NCBI RefSeq assembly: GCF_013407145.1
Contig: NZ_CP026993.1
Location: 764,590 to 828,589 of the forward strand
Direction: 5' to 3'
Length of the DNA stretch: 64,000 nucleotides
Source of the DNA: Nitrosopumilus cobalaminigenes
GTDB taxonomy: Archaea > Thermoproteota > Nitrososphaeria > Nitrososphaerales > Nitrosopumilaceae
Shown here one piece after another: positions 1 through 9,274 of this stretch. The notes beneath the pieces are model-generated. The model was not told the origin of the DNA and did not search any database. It was given only the letters and a program-made list of their open reading frames with translations. Each line of letters opens with the position of its first letter. The first letter of the stretch is position 1. Position numbers and translations under genes: made by a program.

Positions 1-1012
1 GTCTATGTCTAACTCCTGATTTAATCAAATCATATAACCCAATTTCTCCTTCCCCACTATTTCCAAATCCTACCCTTGATACAAGACTAAACCAGTTTTG
101 ATGTTTGATGTTGATTTCAGCAACATCTTCCACCGAAAATATTTTGTAATCTGGATTAACTAAACCTGTGATTGCATTAAGAATTGTTGTTTTTCCACTT
201 CCTGTAGAACCAATCACCATGATGGACATCTTGGATTCCATTAACATCCAAAGATATGCTGCAATTTCTACACTAATTGTATCAAATGAAATTAAATCAA
301 TTACTGAATATGGATCTTTCTTAAACTTTCTAATTGTAAAACTAGTTCCTTTTGGTGTGATTTCTTTTTGATAAAGAACTGATATTCTGTGATTTCCTTG
401 CAATGCTAAATCTGAAATTGGATGTGCAGAACTGATATGTTTTCCTGCTCTAAAGACAATTCTGGATACAAATGAATTTAATTTTTCATCTTCAAATGTA
501 ATATTACAAGGAATACTATCATATTTTCTATGCCATACATAAATTGGTGTTAATATTCCACTACAACTCACATCTTCTATGTTGGGATCATTCATTACAG
601 GATCAATATTTCCAAATCCATCGATATCTCTTTCAAGATAATACTTTACTTTTTCAATACTAGCAAGGGGTTGCTCTTGAAATAATTTCTCATTTTCTTT
701 AAGAATTTTATTAACAAAGGACATAAATCCAAAATCCTTTTCAATGTTTTCTGGAGAATCTAGATTTTCCTCAATTAGTCTGTATAACTGATTATACACA
801 ATCTCTTCAGATGGGTTTAGTTTTGTTTCGTCAACTTGGTAGGATATACTTCCTGTATCTAGGTCTTGAATAATGTTGGCATAACTAAATGGAGCTTTTA
901 AGGGATATTTTTCTAGTACTTTAGAACCTTTGGGAGTTTCATTGTTTAATTCACTTAAGAATTCACTTTTTAGGAATGTCTCCAATCCTTGTTCTTCTTT
1001 CTTTTTACCCAT
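1..1012 (-). CDS. VirB11/GspE-type secretion ATPase of a type IV pilus or archaellum-like system (partial)
   Basis: The reading frame starts at an ATG at 1012 and runs off the left edge, so the C-terminal part is missing. A Walker A motif (GSTGSGKT) lies near residue 268, preceded by a few hundred residues that fit the N-terminal domain of VirB11/TadA-type ATPases. Such hexameric cytoplasmic ATPases drive assembly of pili or archaella built from class III signal peptide subunits. Two pilin genes lie just upstream on the same strand, so the three probably form one locus, with the TadC/FlaJ-like membrane partner expected beyond the left edge. Pilus versus archaellum cannot be decided here. Confidence 0.9.
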   Translation of the reverse strand, partial: MGKKKEEQGLETFLKSEFLSELNNETPKGSKVLEKYPLKAPFSYANIIQDLDTGSISYQVDETKLNPSEEIVYNQLYRLIEENLDSPENIEKDFGFMSFVNKILKENEKLFQEQPLASIEKVKYYLERDIDGFGNIDPVMNDPNIEDVSCSGILTPIYVWHRKYDSIPCNITFEDEKLNSFVSRIVFRAGKHISSAHPISDLALQGNHRISVLYQKEITPKGTSFTIRKFKKDPYSVIDLISFDTISVEIAAYLWMLMESKMSIMVIGSTGSGKTTILNAITGLVNPDYKIFSVEDVAEINIKHQNWFSLVSRVGFGNSGEGEIGLYDLIKSGVRHR

Positions 1013-1134
1013 AATGATCAATTGTTATGGATGATTTTTTGTTATATTGAACAGTATGAAATATTCTAATACATACAAAGTAGTCTAGAATAAAATTAAA
1101 AATAGTTACAGGATAATTAAATAAAAAAATTCTA

Positions 1135-1770
1135 TTATCCTGTATTTGTTACACCTGATACGGTTACACTTTGTGGTGCGCCTGCTTTGCCTGCAAATAT
1201 GTTAACTGTAGTTTGTGCACCAGAGTCTAATGATGTAAGTGTACCATTAGTTAACTTGAAGTATATTACTCCTGATTCTCCAGGTGACAATCCAATAGGT
1301 CCTGTTGCGGCATTAGCACAGATTGATGATGCATCTGTTTTTTCAGAACTCAAGCCAATTTCTACTGTACTTGATGTTGTACATGTTGTATCATCTACAA
1401 GGTTACCTGCAGTACCAGACCATCCAGTGAAGTTTAATGCAAGTTGGAATGTGGTTGCATTAATTGAAGTATCTGCATACCATTGTGAAAATGGTACATC
1501 TGATCCTCTAACTGAGATCTTGTCTACTGACAAAACTTTGTCTCCTGTGTTTCTTATTTTTGCTGCGCCCCAAGCTAAACCGTCTGATGCAGTACCATGT
1601 ACCCACATTTTTACACCTGATACGGAAATTGCTTCTGATTGCGTACCGCCTTGGAAAAGACTGGTACCATACAAAACAACACCTGAACCAAGTACAACTG
1701 ATGACACCAAGATGATGACAGTTGTGAGCACTGTACTGATTGCACGTTTTTTGCTTAGTTTGGTTTTCAT
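1135..1770 (-). CDS. Archaellin/type IV pilin-like subunit, copy 1
   Basis: A 211-residue protein with an archaeal class III signal peptide. The N-terminus MKTKLSKKRA is followed by a hydrophobic segment (ISTVLTTVIILVSSVVLG); a PibD/FlaK-type peptidase would cut after the KKRA motif. The rest is a beta-rich, Ser/Thr/Gly-rich exported domain with two Cys pairs (TTCTT and SICAN regions) that might form a disulfide. It differs from the neighbouring copy at 11 of 211 residues. It lies between that copy and the pilus ATPase on the same strand, so it is likely a major filament subunit. The long antisense frame over it is an artefact. Confidence 0.88.
   Translation of the reverse strand: MKTKLSKKRAISTVLTTVIILVSSVVLGSGVVLYGTSLFQGGTQSEAISVSGVKMWVHGTASDGLAWGAAKIRNTGDKVLSVDKISVRGSDVPFSQWYADTSINATTFQLALNFTGWSGTAGNLVDDTTCTTSSTVEIGLSSEKTDASSICANAATGPIGLSPGESGVIYFKLTNGTLTSLDSGAQTTVNIFAGKAGAPQSVTVSGVTNTG
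1240..1463. repeat. 224-bp tract identical between the two tandem pilin genes
   Basis: This tract is base-for-base identical to 2038-2261 (offset 798 bp), synonymous sites included, whereas flanking parts of the genes differ. Other identical blocks cover the 5' ends and the last ~70 bp of both genes. A tandem duplication kept uniform by gene conversion explains the mosaic. Confidence 0.9.
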
Positions 1771-1932
1771 TTTATTATTTCCATTTTTGGTTAATAGGAT
1801 ATCTAGTCGCGTATGTAATTTTTTTGAATTACAGAGTAAAAACTATCACACATGATAGGCTCAATATTCAAATCCTATGGCATGTTTTCATTAAATTTTG
1901 TATTTTTATCCGTTATTTGGCGATGAATTCTA

Positions 1933-2568
1933 TTATCCTGTATTTGTTACACCTGATACGGTTACACTTTGTGGTGCGCCTGCTTTGCCTGCAAATATGT
2001 TGATGGTTATGTTTGAACCTGAATCTAATGATGTGATTGTACCATTAGTTAACTTGAAGTATATTACTCCTGATTCTCCAGGTGACAATCCAATAGGTCC
2101 TGTTGCGGCATTAGCACAGATTGATGATGCATCTGTTTTTTCAGAACTCAAGCCAATTTCTACTGTACTTGATGTTGTACATGTTGTATCATCTACAAGG
2201 TTACCTGCAGTACCAGACCATCCAGTGAAGTTTAATGCAAGTTGGAATGTGGTTGCATTAACTGAAGTATCTGCATACCATTGTGAAAATGGTATTTCTG
2301 ATCCTCTGACATCTATTTTGTCTATTGACAAAACTTTGTCTCCTGTGTTTCTTATTTTTGCTGCGCCCCAAGCTAAACCGTCTGATGCAGTACCATGTAC
2401 CCACATTTTTACACCTGATACGGAAATTGCTTCTGTTTGCGTACCGCCTTGGAAAAGACTGGTACCATACAAAACAACACCTGAACCAAGTACAACTGAT
2501 GACACCAAGATGATGACAGTTGTGAGCACTGTACTGATTGCACGTTTTTTGCTTAGTTTGGTTTTCAT
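1933..2568 (-). CDS. Archaellin/type IV pilin-like subunit, copy 2
   Basis: Tandem paralogue of the gene just downstream: same length (211 residues), same KKRA prepilin cleavage region and hydrophobic N-helix. Changes are concentrated at residues 45-80 and near the C-terminus (SGSNITI instead of SGAQTTV). The upstream region has a clear TATA box at 2596-2604 and a perfect 12-bp palindrome at 2618-2629, which suggests this is the promoter-proximal gene of the pilus locus. The two subunits could be co-assembled or alternately expressed; nothing in the sequence decides this. Confidence 0.88.
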   Translation of the reverse strand: MKTKLSKKRAISTVLTTVIILVSSVVLGSGVVLYGTSLFQGGTQTEAISVSGVKMWVHGTASDGLAWGAAKIRNTGDKVLSIDKIDVRGSEIPFSQWYADTSVNATTFQLALNFTGWSGTAGNLVDDTTCTTSSTVEIGLSSEKTDASSICANAATGPIGLSPGESGVIYFKLTNGTITSLDSGSNITINIFAGKAGAPQSVTVSGVTNTG

Positions 2569-2595
2569 TTTATTATCTTATTACTTTCGTGTAAT

Positions 2596-2629
2596 GTTAT
2601 AAACTAGAACCTAACTTCCCAATATTGGG
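2596..2629 (-). promoter_or_regulatory. TATA box and palindromic operator upstream of pilin copy 2
   Basis: On the minus strand GTTTATAAC (2604-2596) sits about 28-36 bases before the pilin start codon at 2568, right for an archaeal TATA box with a very short leader. Just upstream is the perfect palindrome CCCAATATTGGG (2618-2629), placed like an operator beside the BRE. The regulator is unknown. Confidence 0.55.
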
Positions 2630-2679
2630 GAATTGTAAGCTTTGTAAGCTTTTTTTATAACATTTTTTATTATTGAATA

Positions 2680-4251
2680 TCACAGATCATCTCCTGCAAG
2701 CATTGTATATGCGCCCAGGAATCTTGCAACTGTTTTTCTTAATCCCTCATAAGGCATACACATTGAAAAAATCTTTGTTACTCCTGTAGGCATTCCGATT
2801 GCCACCACACTGATTCCTTTTTTCCTAGCTGCTTCTACTGCCTCTTCCATTTTTTTATCTGCTTCATACGTTCCTAATGCTTGACCATCTGTAATCAAAA
2901 AGATGTATCTTCTCTCAATGTTTTCTCTTTCTAAAATTCTAGAACAAAGCTTTACTGCATCTGCAATAAATGAGAATCCTTTGATTTCAATTCCTCCGAT
3001 TCGAGACTTTGAATTTGCATCAAAATTCTCATAGTGATCTTTTACAATTGTAAAATTATTGTTAAAGGTAAAAAATCCCCATTTTCCGTTCTTTGAATTA
3101 ACTTCATTTGCAGCTTCTCCTAAACAAATGGCAAATTTTTTCATTTCATCAAATTTTAGCCTCATACTACTGCTTGTATCTACCACAATTGCCCATTCTT
3201 CCTCAATCCTTCTATAATCGTCTTGTTCAAAAATCTGAATACTGTTGTTTTGAGCCGCAACTGCTTGAATGGCAGCTTGCATTTGTAATAATCCCATATC
3301 CTCAGGCATTCCTTCATCCATAACATTTGGAGTCATTTTCATTTGTGATGACATTTTCTTCAAAAACAAGTGGGTTGCATTTTTCAGTCTAAGGTACTCT
3401 CCAATATTCTCTGGAGCAAAATCTATTTTATCAAATTCTAAATCATCTGTAATTCCACCGTATTTTTTTCTGACTTTGGCTCGGCGTTTTAGTTGTTCAA
3501 ACCAAACATCATTGAATCTTTCAACGATACTCAGAAACTTTCCCTCTGTTGACAAATTGATATTTTCAATCCATTTCTCAATTCTTTTTGGATGACTATA
3601 GTGATCAGTAAATGGCAATCTAAAATCCGATATTATGTTTGATGATTCATAAACCTCATCTGCAATTTTAATAAACTCTTCATCCTCTTCAGAATTTAGA
3701 TTCAAAATCTTTTCTTGCAATTGCTCTCTTTTGATTTTAATGTCTGAAACAAATCTATTTGAAAATACTTTTTTTGAATTTTTTTTGACATTTTCTAAAT
3801 TTTTTTTTTCATAAATATTTGTAAAATATTCTTGAATTTTATTAATTTCTGTATGATACTCTGAGAATTCTTTTTTCAAAAATTCATTGACTCGTATATC
3901 TTCAATAAATTCAAATGTTTCATATGCACGTTTTTTGTTTTTATTTACCATCCATTTTTTATATTTTTTAAAATCCGTGACTTTGGCATGACCTGCTGCA
4001 TGACACACTGATGATAAAAATAATGAAAAAATTGTAGATTGATAAGTTTCTAAATTTGAAAAGGCACACCCTTGTATAGTTTCTAATCCTTGAATTGCCC
4101 TTGGCATTGGAAAAAATACAGTCATTCTTGGTTCATAATCAATTTTTGGGAAATACTGTTGTTCTAAAAAAAACATGTCTATATCAATTGGTTTTTTTCC
4201 ACAAATCTCAAAGAATAATTCATGTGCAATCTGTTGCACTGTTTCTTTCAT
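2680..4251 (-). CDS. VWA-domain protein, partner of a MoxR-like ATPase (NorD/CoxE-like)
   Basis: A 523-residue cytoplasmic protein (no signal peptide or membrane segment). The N-terminal two thirds are helical and charged; the C-terminal third is a von Willebrand A domain with the MIDAS motif DTSSS at about residue 358 and a later ITDG segment. Proteins of this build pair with MoxR-family AAA+ ATPases and help insert metals or activate enzymes (NorQ-NorD, CbbQ-CbbO, CoxD-CoxE). Its start codon directly follows the stop codon of the ATPase gene, so the two are co-transcribed. The target enzyme is not evident from the neighbourhood. Confidence 0.82.
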   Translation of the reverse strand: MKETVQQIAHELFFEICGKKPIDIDMFFLEQQYFPKIDYEPRMTVFFPMPRAIQGLETIQGCAFSNLETYQSTIFSLFLSSVCHAAGHAKVTDFKKYKKWMVNKNKKRAYETFEFIEDIRVNEFLKKEFSEYHTEINKIQEYFTNIYEKKNLENVKKNSKKVFSNRFVSDIKIKREQLQEKILNLNSEEDEEFIKIADEVYESSNIISDFRLPFTDHYSHPKRIEKWIENINLSTEGKFLSIVERFNDVWFEQLKRRAKVRKKYGGITDDLEFDKIDFAPENIGEYLRLKNATHLFLKKMSSQMKMTPNVMDEGMPEDMGLLQMQAAIQAVAAQNNSIQIFEQDDYRRIEEEWAIVVDTSSSMRLKFDEMKKFAICLGEAANEVNSKNGKWGFFTFNNNFTIVKDHYENFDANSKSRIGGIEIKGFSFIADAVKLCSRILERENIERRYIFLITDGQALGTYEADKKMEEAVEAARKKGISVVAIGMPTGVTKIFSMCMPYEGLRKTVARFLGAYTMLAGDDL

Positions 4252-5280
4252 CTAGTTTACACCTTTTTTTTTAGCAGCAGCTTGACTTTCAAGAACTTTT
4301 TTTACGATGTGCCTTACTTCATCTTGCACTTCTGGATCATCACTGGTCATTGGAATTAGTGTTTCATTTCCACCATCCATTATGGACATACCATCAGAAC
4401 AAATCTTTGCCCAGTTAACCAAATCCCCTACAGATGGACCATAAGGTAAATCCCCCATCTTGTATTCTTGTCTTAGTTTGGCCCCTACTTTTACAATACT
4501 TTCTGCATCAACCATTGGGATGCCTCCTTTCTTTGAAACCATGCTGATTTCTTTTTCATCAATATTGTCCCCAACACTCATGTAGTCAAAGTTTAACCAT
4601 ACACTCATTCTTCTCCTCATTGCTGCATTGATTGGTTTAGTACCTGCGAATTCTGATGAAACAGGGTTCATACTAATTATCATGTAAGCGTGTTTATGTC
4701 TATGAATAATCTCACTATCTTTTTCAGTTAATACCATATGACCTCTTTGATCCAGCAATGGGTTGAGTTTTGTAGCAACATCTTGCTTCATCATGTTTGC
4801 TTCGTCCAGATATAGAATTCCTCCTTTTCTACACCATCCTGTAATCAAACCATCAATCCAATTTTCTTTTCCCAATCCAACATAACGTCCAAACAAATCA
4901 AAAACAGATGTTGCCAAACCACAGTTAATTTCCCACATTGGCAACCCTGCTAGTTCTGCTACAAGGTACACGATGTGAGTTTTTCCAGTTCCACTGGGAC
5001 CAATTAATGCACATTGTTTGAAAAATTTTAGAGCCCTCCCAATTCTTTCAACATAATGCTCACCATTGTCCAAATAGGGTGGTGTGTCTTTTGGAATCAT
5101 CTCATCCATTTCTTCAGGGAAATTCATGTCAGATGAATCCATGTATTTTTTAAAATCATACATTTTTGATAATTCATGGGTATTTTTTTTGATTTTTGAG
5201 ATTGAAACTGAAAGGTTTACTTTATCTGAATTAATTCTTGAGCGATTTGTTGATGAAATAAGTTGTTTATTGGTTTCCAA
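4252..5280 (-). CDS. MoxR/CbbQ-family AAA+ ATPase
   Basis: A 342-residue AAA+ ATPase with Walker A GPSGTGKT at residues 94-101, Walker B LYLDEAN near residue 155 and an arginine-rich AMRRRMS segment typical of the family's sensor/arginine-finger region. The first ~60 residues are a polar extension. The frame opens with TTG at 5280 and no ATG precedes it in frame; an internal ATG at residue 40 is an alternative start. It forms a tight two-gene operon with the VWA protein. Family members remodel metalloenzymes; the substrate here is unknown. Confidence 0.85.
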   Translation of the reverse strand: METNKQLISSTNRSRINSDKVNLSVSISKIKKNTHELSKMYDFKKYMDSSDMNFPEEMDEMIPKDTPPYLDNGEHYVERIGRALKFFKQCALIGPSGTGKTHIVYLVAELAGLPMWEINCGLATSVFDLFGRYVGLGKENWIDGLITGWCRKGGILYLDEANMMKQDVATKLNPLLDQRGHMVLTEKDSEIIHRHKHAYMIISMNPVSSEFAGTKPINAAMRRRMSVWLNFDYMSVGDNIDEKEISMVSKKGGIPMVDAESIVKVGAKLRQEYKMGDLPYGPSVGDLVNWAKICSDGMSIMDGGNETLIPMTSDDPEVQDEVRHIVKKVLESQAAAKKKGVN

Positions 5281-5379
5281 CGGTGCTAATTTTACATTCA
5301 GATATAGTTAATGCTGTTATGTGTGTGTAGATGTTACATACACCTTCTAATAGATAGATTTACTACTATTTTCTTTAAG

Positions 5380-5907
5380 ATGAATGCACAAGTTGAGTTA
5401 ACTTCTATAGCTATGAGTAAAAATGATCCTAAAATTACAAAATTGGACAAATATGATGTAGAGGCCAATATTGAAGAAGTTGATAACAGTGAGGACCAAT
5501 CTGTTTTCAAATATGGATTTACTGCGTTATCTAATCCAAAAAATGTGCGTTTAGCAATTGAAGGTATTGCTAGAATTACAGGAGATTCTGTTGAACGAAA
5601 TGAAATTTTAGAAAAAGACGAAAATAACGTTCCAAAAATTCTCACTATGATATATCATGAACTTTTTCCTACATTCTTTGTACTTTCAAAAAATTTGAAT
5701 GTCTCATCTCCTCCACATACAATTGGCGAGATGGGTGATTCACCTGTTGAAACTGATGATGTTTTAGAAACAGAATCATCTGAAACACAATCTGCTGATA
5801 ATTTACCTGAAGAACTTTTGGAATCTAATTCTGAAGCATCTTCTGAAGTAACTGAATCTCCTACTGATTCTATAGAGAATCCAGACATTGCCCAGCCTGG
5901 TGTGTAA
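5380..5907 (+). CDS. Unknown protein with acidic Ser/Glu-rich tail, first gene of a pilin-like locus
   Basis: I do not recognise a family. The first ~95 residues look globular (KYGFTALSNPKNVRLAIEGI); the C-terminal ~65 residues are low-complexity, rich in Ser, Glu, Thr and Pro and strongly acidic. No signal peptide is present if translation starts at ATG 5380; ATG 5413 is an alternative, and the ATG at 5311 would add an implausible Cys-rich leader. It is divergent from the MoxR gene and 47 bases upstream of a pilin-like gene, so it may be an accessory component of that locus. Confidence 0.6.
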   Translation: MNAQVELTSIAMSKNDPKITKLDKYDVEANIEEVDNSEDQSVFKYGFTALSNPKNVRLAIEGIARITGDSVERNEILEKDENNVPKILTMIYHELFPTFFVLSKNLNVSSPPHTIGEMGDSPVETDDVLETESSETQSADNLPEELLESNSEASSEVTESPTDSIENPDIAQPGV

Positions 5908-5954
5908 GTTCATTTTCTTACATACTAGTAATAATACCATAATTTTGACTGATT

Positions 5955-6455
5955 ATGACATTGCAATATAGAACAAATAGACATCCCCATTTTCGAAATC
6001 GTAGAGGTATTGCACAAGTTGTAACTAGTGCAATAATTTTATCTTCAGTTAGTATTATGGGTGTGATGATGTTGGGGTGGTCTCAGACCAATATTGCTAC
6101 ACAACAACAAGAAATGGATGATGTGTTTAACACTCAAATGAATAAAATTAATGAAGATTTGATTTTTGAAAATATTTGGTTTGCAACCCCTGCAGGTGAA
6201 ATGACTGAAAACCATCTTAATGTGACAGTTGCAAATATTGGAGTTTTAGGATTAAACATTACATCTATTCAGGTCACAAATACTACTGGAACAAATACTA
6301 CTGCATTTGGATATACATACACTGATGCTGGAGTTGTTACGGGCGATTCTATTTCTCTAAACACTACATATCCTTGGCAATCATCTGATGAACTTGATGT
6401 GAGAATATTTACAAATCGAGGAAACCAATTCCTTTCTCAGGTGGTTGCCCCATGA
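5955..6455 (+). CDS. Pilin-like protein with class III-type signal sequence
   Basis: A 166-residue protein. A basic N-terminus (RNRRG) is followed by a hydrophobic helix (IAQVVTSAIILSSVSIMGVM), the layout of archaeal prepilins, with RRG as the likely peptidase site. The mature part is short and beta-rich (VTVANIGVLGLNITSIQV), as in FlaF/FlaG-like or minor pilins. Its stop overlaps the start of the next gene by four bases (ATGA), indicating translational coupling with the large LamG protein. A minor pilin or assembly subunit is most likely. Confidence 0.75.
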   Translation: MTLQYRTNRHPHFRNRRGIAQVVTSAIILSSVSIMGVMMLGWSQTNIATQQQEMDDVFNTQMNKINEDLIFENIWFATPAGEMTENHLNVTVANIGVLGLNITSIQVTNTTGTNTTAFGYTYTDAGVVTGDSISLNTTYPWQSSDELDVRIFTNRGNQFLSQVVAP

Positions 6456-9199
6456 GTTCTCACCGAGGTTTAAGTGCTGTAGTTGGTACTGTATTTTTAG
6501 TCGCAGTGGTAATTGGAGCACTATCTTATGTTTCGTATAGTTTGGATGTGATGGGAAATTTCTCTGAATCATTAATTGTTGAAGAATCAAGACAAAGGGA
6601 CAAACAAGCAGAATCTTTTACAATAGAATCTATTGATGTTACTGATGCATCTAAACTAGGTGGAGTCATAAAAAATACTGGTGAAATCCCATTAGAATTA
6701 ACAACTCTTTGGATTGATGAACAAGGAGTAAATGATGTTGTCCAAAAATTTACTTTAAATGAAGAAATAGCTCCTGGAGGTACAGTTGACATTTCTAGTT
6801 TGGTTGACTATACAATGGATTCTGCCAAAGGCTATAACATGAAAGTTGTATCATCTCGAGGTGAAGTAAATTCCTTCACAGTAAATTCTTTAGCAGACGA
6901 AAATGTGTACATGAGTTTGACTGCTACTCCATCAGTTATCCCAAGTACGTTTACTTCTACACTTATCTATACTGTCGTAAATAATATGTCCAATGGAAAT
7001 TATTTGTACAATTTAACACCCGTAATGAACGATACAAAACAAACTCTTGATGTAAGCTCTTCTGGACTTACTTATGATATGCTTAATGGTGGTAAACCTA
7101 CTCCAGAATCCTATGAATCATTAGGTCCGGGTGAAGTTGCTATTTTTACCTATGAAATTCAACTTACTGGTGAGACAGATGGGGATCTACAATTATTTAA
7201 TGTAACTTTGGCAAATGCAAATGAAGGGAATGAAGCATTAGCTAGTGTAGGGATTAGCACAGTTCCATTAGCAACTGATGCTGGTTCTGCACTGACATCT
7301 TTGGGACTCACTGAATCTGATTCAGACTTGACTGATGTTTTGTATTTTCATGAAGACACAACATTATCGCCAAATGGTGAATATACTATGGATGGTTCAT
7401 CTCCAAATGCTGATGGCGAAACAGCATCTCCTAATGGAAATACCATGTCATTTATTTCAGCCCCTATGACTGCTGAAACAAATGTTCCAATTGGAGGATA
7501 TAATGTAACTATGACTTATTATTCTAGTATTGTTCCACTCGGTTTTCCTGAACCCTCATTTGCATTTATGATGGATTGTTTTGAGTGTGGAGATACTGGT
7601 GATAATGAAATTGCAGACAGTATGGGTGCCTTTGGCAATCAAGGAATGGACTCTGGTGGCGGACATCCTGAATTTTTTGACACTGGAGGACCTGATGGGG
7701 ATGGGTATTATCATTTTGATGATGATGATGATGATTACTTTTGGGATGAGTGGGGGTTTGGAGGTTCAGCAGCCGATGTTGGTAACTATCCAGATGCTAC
7801 TGCAATTTGGGTGAGAGTAGAAAGTGGTTCAGAGGATGATGTTTCGATTGTAGAGATGGGTGAATGGGATAATGAAATAGAACATTTAGAATATTATGGA
7901 CTTTACCTTGCTGATGGATATGAGTTTAATTTTGGTATGGCATCTAGACACGGCCATCAGGGGTTAGAGAATCACGTCGAGTGTCAAACTCCAAATGAAT
8001 CAGGAACTGATATTACATACAATGATGATCAATGGCATCACGTAGTTTTGGTAAGAGATGGTGTGCTCAGTTGCAAATTATATGTTGATGGTGTTCTAAT
8101 GGATAGTGCTGTTGAATCAGGCTATGAGGATGATGACATAGAGTCTGATTTTATGTCATTTGGATACACACTGAGATATTGTAATGATGGAGATGAATAT
8201 CCAGAAGATGATGACTGTTATCCCGCAGGCGCTGATTTTGATGGAGATATTGCATCTGTAATACATTGGAATGGAGTAGATGGTGATCTTGATAGTATTC
8301 CATTTGCAGAAGCAGAGGGTGCTGCTGAAGTAGAGGATCTATTCTATACAAATTATGGAAATAATGCTACTAGGTTACACTATAAGATAGAGGTAATTGA
8401 TACTGATGGAACTCCTGTTGAACCTGAAATAATCCCATTAACAAAAATAGAACTACCTTTCAAAGACGTTGTACTGGGCAATTTTGATGATCAGGGAATC
8501 TGGATTGATGTTGATACAACTAATGGCACTGATCAAAAATATCATGGAGATGCTGATGATGACGATATAGTTTTCTTCTCTGCCAATCTGACTGCACATT
8601 CTACTAGTATTGCCAATTTACAAATAGGTGAGAGATTAAAAGTAACATTGGATTGGAATGGATTTGATGAACAAAATCTACCCATCAACATAATGTTTGA
8701 TGATACAACTTTTATCGATGGAACTGGGTGGACTTTTCCTGATGGACCAACATTCCTACAAACTCCAGAACCTGATCCTAGATGGCCTACTTTTCTTAGC
8801 TTTGGTTCTCAAGACCCAGTAACATATCGTGCATTCAATGAAGGTCCTGAAGGAGTCTGGTTCACTTACGGTGGTACTAGGCTAGTTTTGACATCTTTAG
8901 ATGGTTTAACGTCCTATGGGGCTACTCCACGCTATGTAAATGGCTCAGATGCGAGTGCAGAAATTGATGCATCACGAGATAGTCTGTATATTCCAGATCA
9001 ATATTATGCTGAAATTACATTTTGGCCTATTCAAGCTCCTCCTGATGACAATGATTCAATTAATCCTTGTTCAGCTACATGTGAAGTTCCAAATGGTGAC
9101 TATGATGCAGCACTGTATTTACAAGGGTATGATGAGGCAGGAGAGACTTTCAAGAAAACAGTAAATCTGGGCTTGGTGCACATTTATGGTAATCCCTAA
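6452..9199 (+). CDS. Large pilin-headed surface protein with LamG/concanavalin-like domain
   Basis: A 915-residue protein. The N-terminus (MSSHRG, then LSAVVGTVFLVAVVIGALSY) is a prepilin-type leader. Residues ~50-300 are repeated Ig-like beta domains. Roughly residues 350-610 look like a LamG/concanavalin-A-like jelly roll: DDQWHHVVLVRDG near residue 524, then KLYVDGVL and a GDIASVIHW strand. Within it is an acidic insert with a run of six Asp residues. The C-terminal ~300 residues are more beta-rich, Asp-rich sequence. I infer a filament-associated or membrane-tethered adhesin binding a glycan or cation. Coupled to the preceding pilin-like gene. Confidence 0.75.
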   Translation: MSSHRGLSAVVGTVFLVAVVIGALSYVSYSLDVMGNFSESLIVEESRQRDKQAESFTIESIDVTDASKLGGVIKNTGEIPLELTTLWIDEQGVNDVVQKFTLNEEIAPGGTVDISSLVDYTMDSAKGYNMKVVSSRGEVNSFTVNSLADENVYMSLTATPSVIPSTFTSTLIYTVVNNMSNGNYLYNLTPVMNDTKQTLDVSSSGLTYDMLNGGKPTPESYESLGPGEVAIFTYEIQLTGETDGDLQLFNVTLANANEGNEALASVGISTVPLATDAGSALTSLGLTESDSDLTDVLYFHEDTTLSPNGEYTMDGSSPNADGETASPNGNTMSFISAPMTAETNVPIGGYNVTMTYYSSIVPLGFPEPSFAFMMDCFECGDTGDNEIADSMGAFGNQGMDSGGGHPEFFDTGGPDGDGYYHFDDDDDDYFWDEWGFGGSAADVGNYPDATAIWVRVESGSEDDVSIVEMGEWDNEIEHLEYYGLYLADGYEFNFGMASRHGHQGLENHVECQTPNESGTDITYNDDQWHHVVLVRDGVLSCKLYVDGVLMDSAVESGYEDDDIESDFMSFGYTLRYCNDGDEYPEDDDCYPAGADFDGDIASVIHWNGVDGDLDSIPFAEAEGAAEVEDLFYTNYGNNATRLHYKIEVIDTDGTPVEPEIIPLTKIELPFKDVVLGNFDDQGIWIDVDTTNGTDQKYHGDADDDDIVFFSANLTAHSTSIANLQIGERLKVTLDWNGFDEQNLPINIMFDDTTFIDGTGWTFPDGPTFLQTPEPDPRWPTFLSFGSQDPVTYRAFNEGPEGVWFTYGGTRLVLTSLDGLTSYGATPRYVNGSDASAEIDASRDSLYIPDQYYAEITFWPIQAPPDDNDSINPCSATCEVPNGDYDAALYLQGYDEAGETFKKTVNLGLVHIYGNP

Positions 9200-9274
9200 T
9201 CTGAGCCTATTATTAGATCTGTAACATTAAGGTACATACAACTTTTAATGTGATCTTTTGGCATTTGAAAGACA

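Noticed and set aside
1187..2602. Two long plus-strand frames of 222 and 234 residues opposite the pilins
   Set aside because: They mirror the duplicated pilin genes, have no signal or domain, and are explained by codon bias on the other strand.
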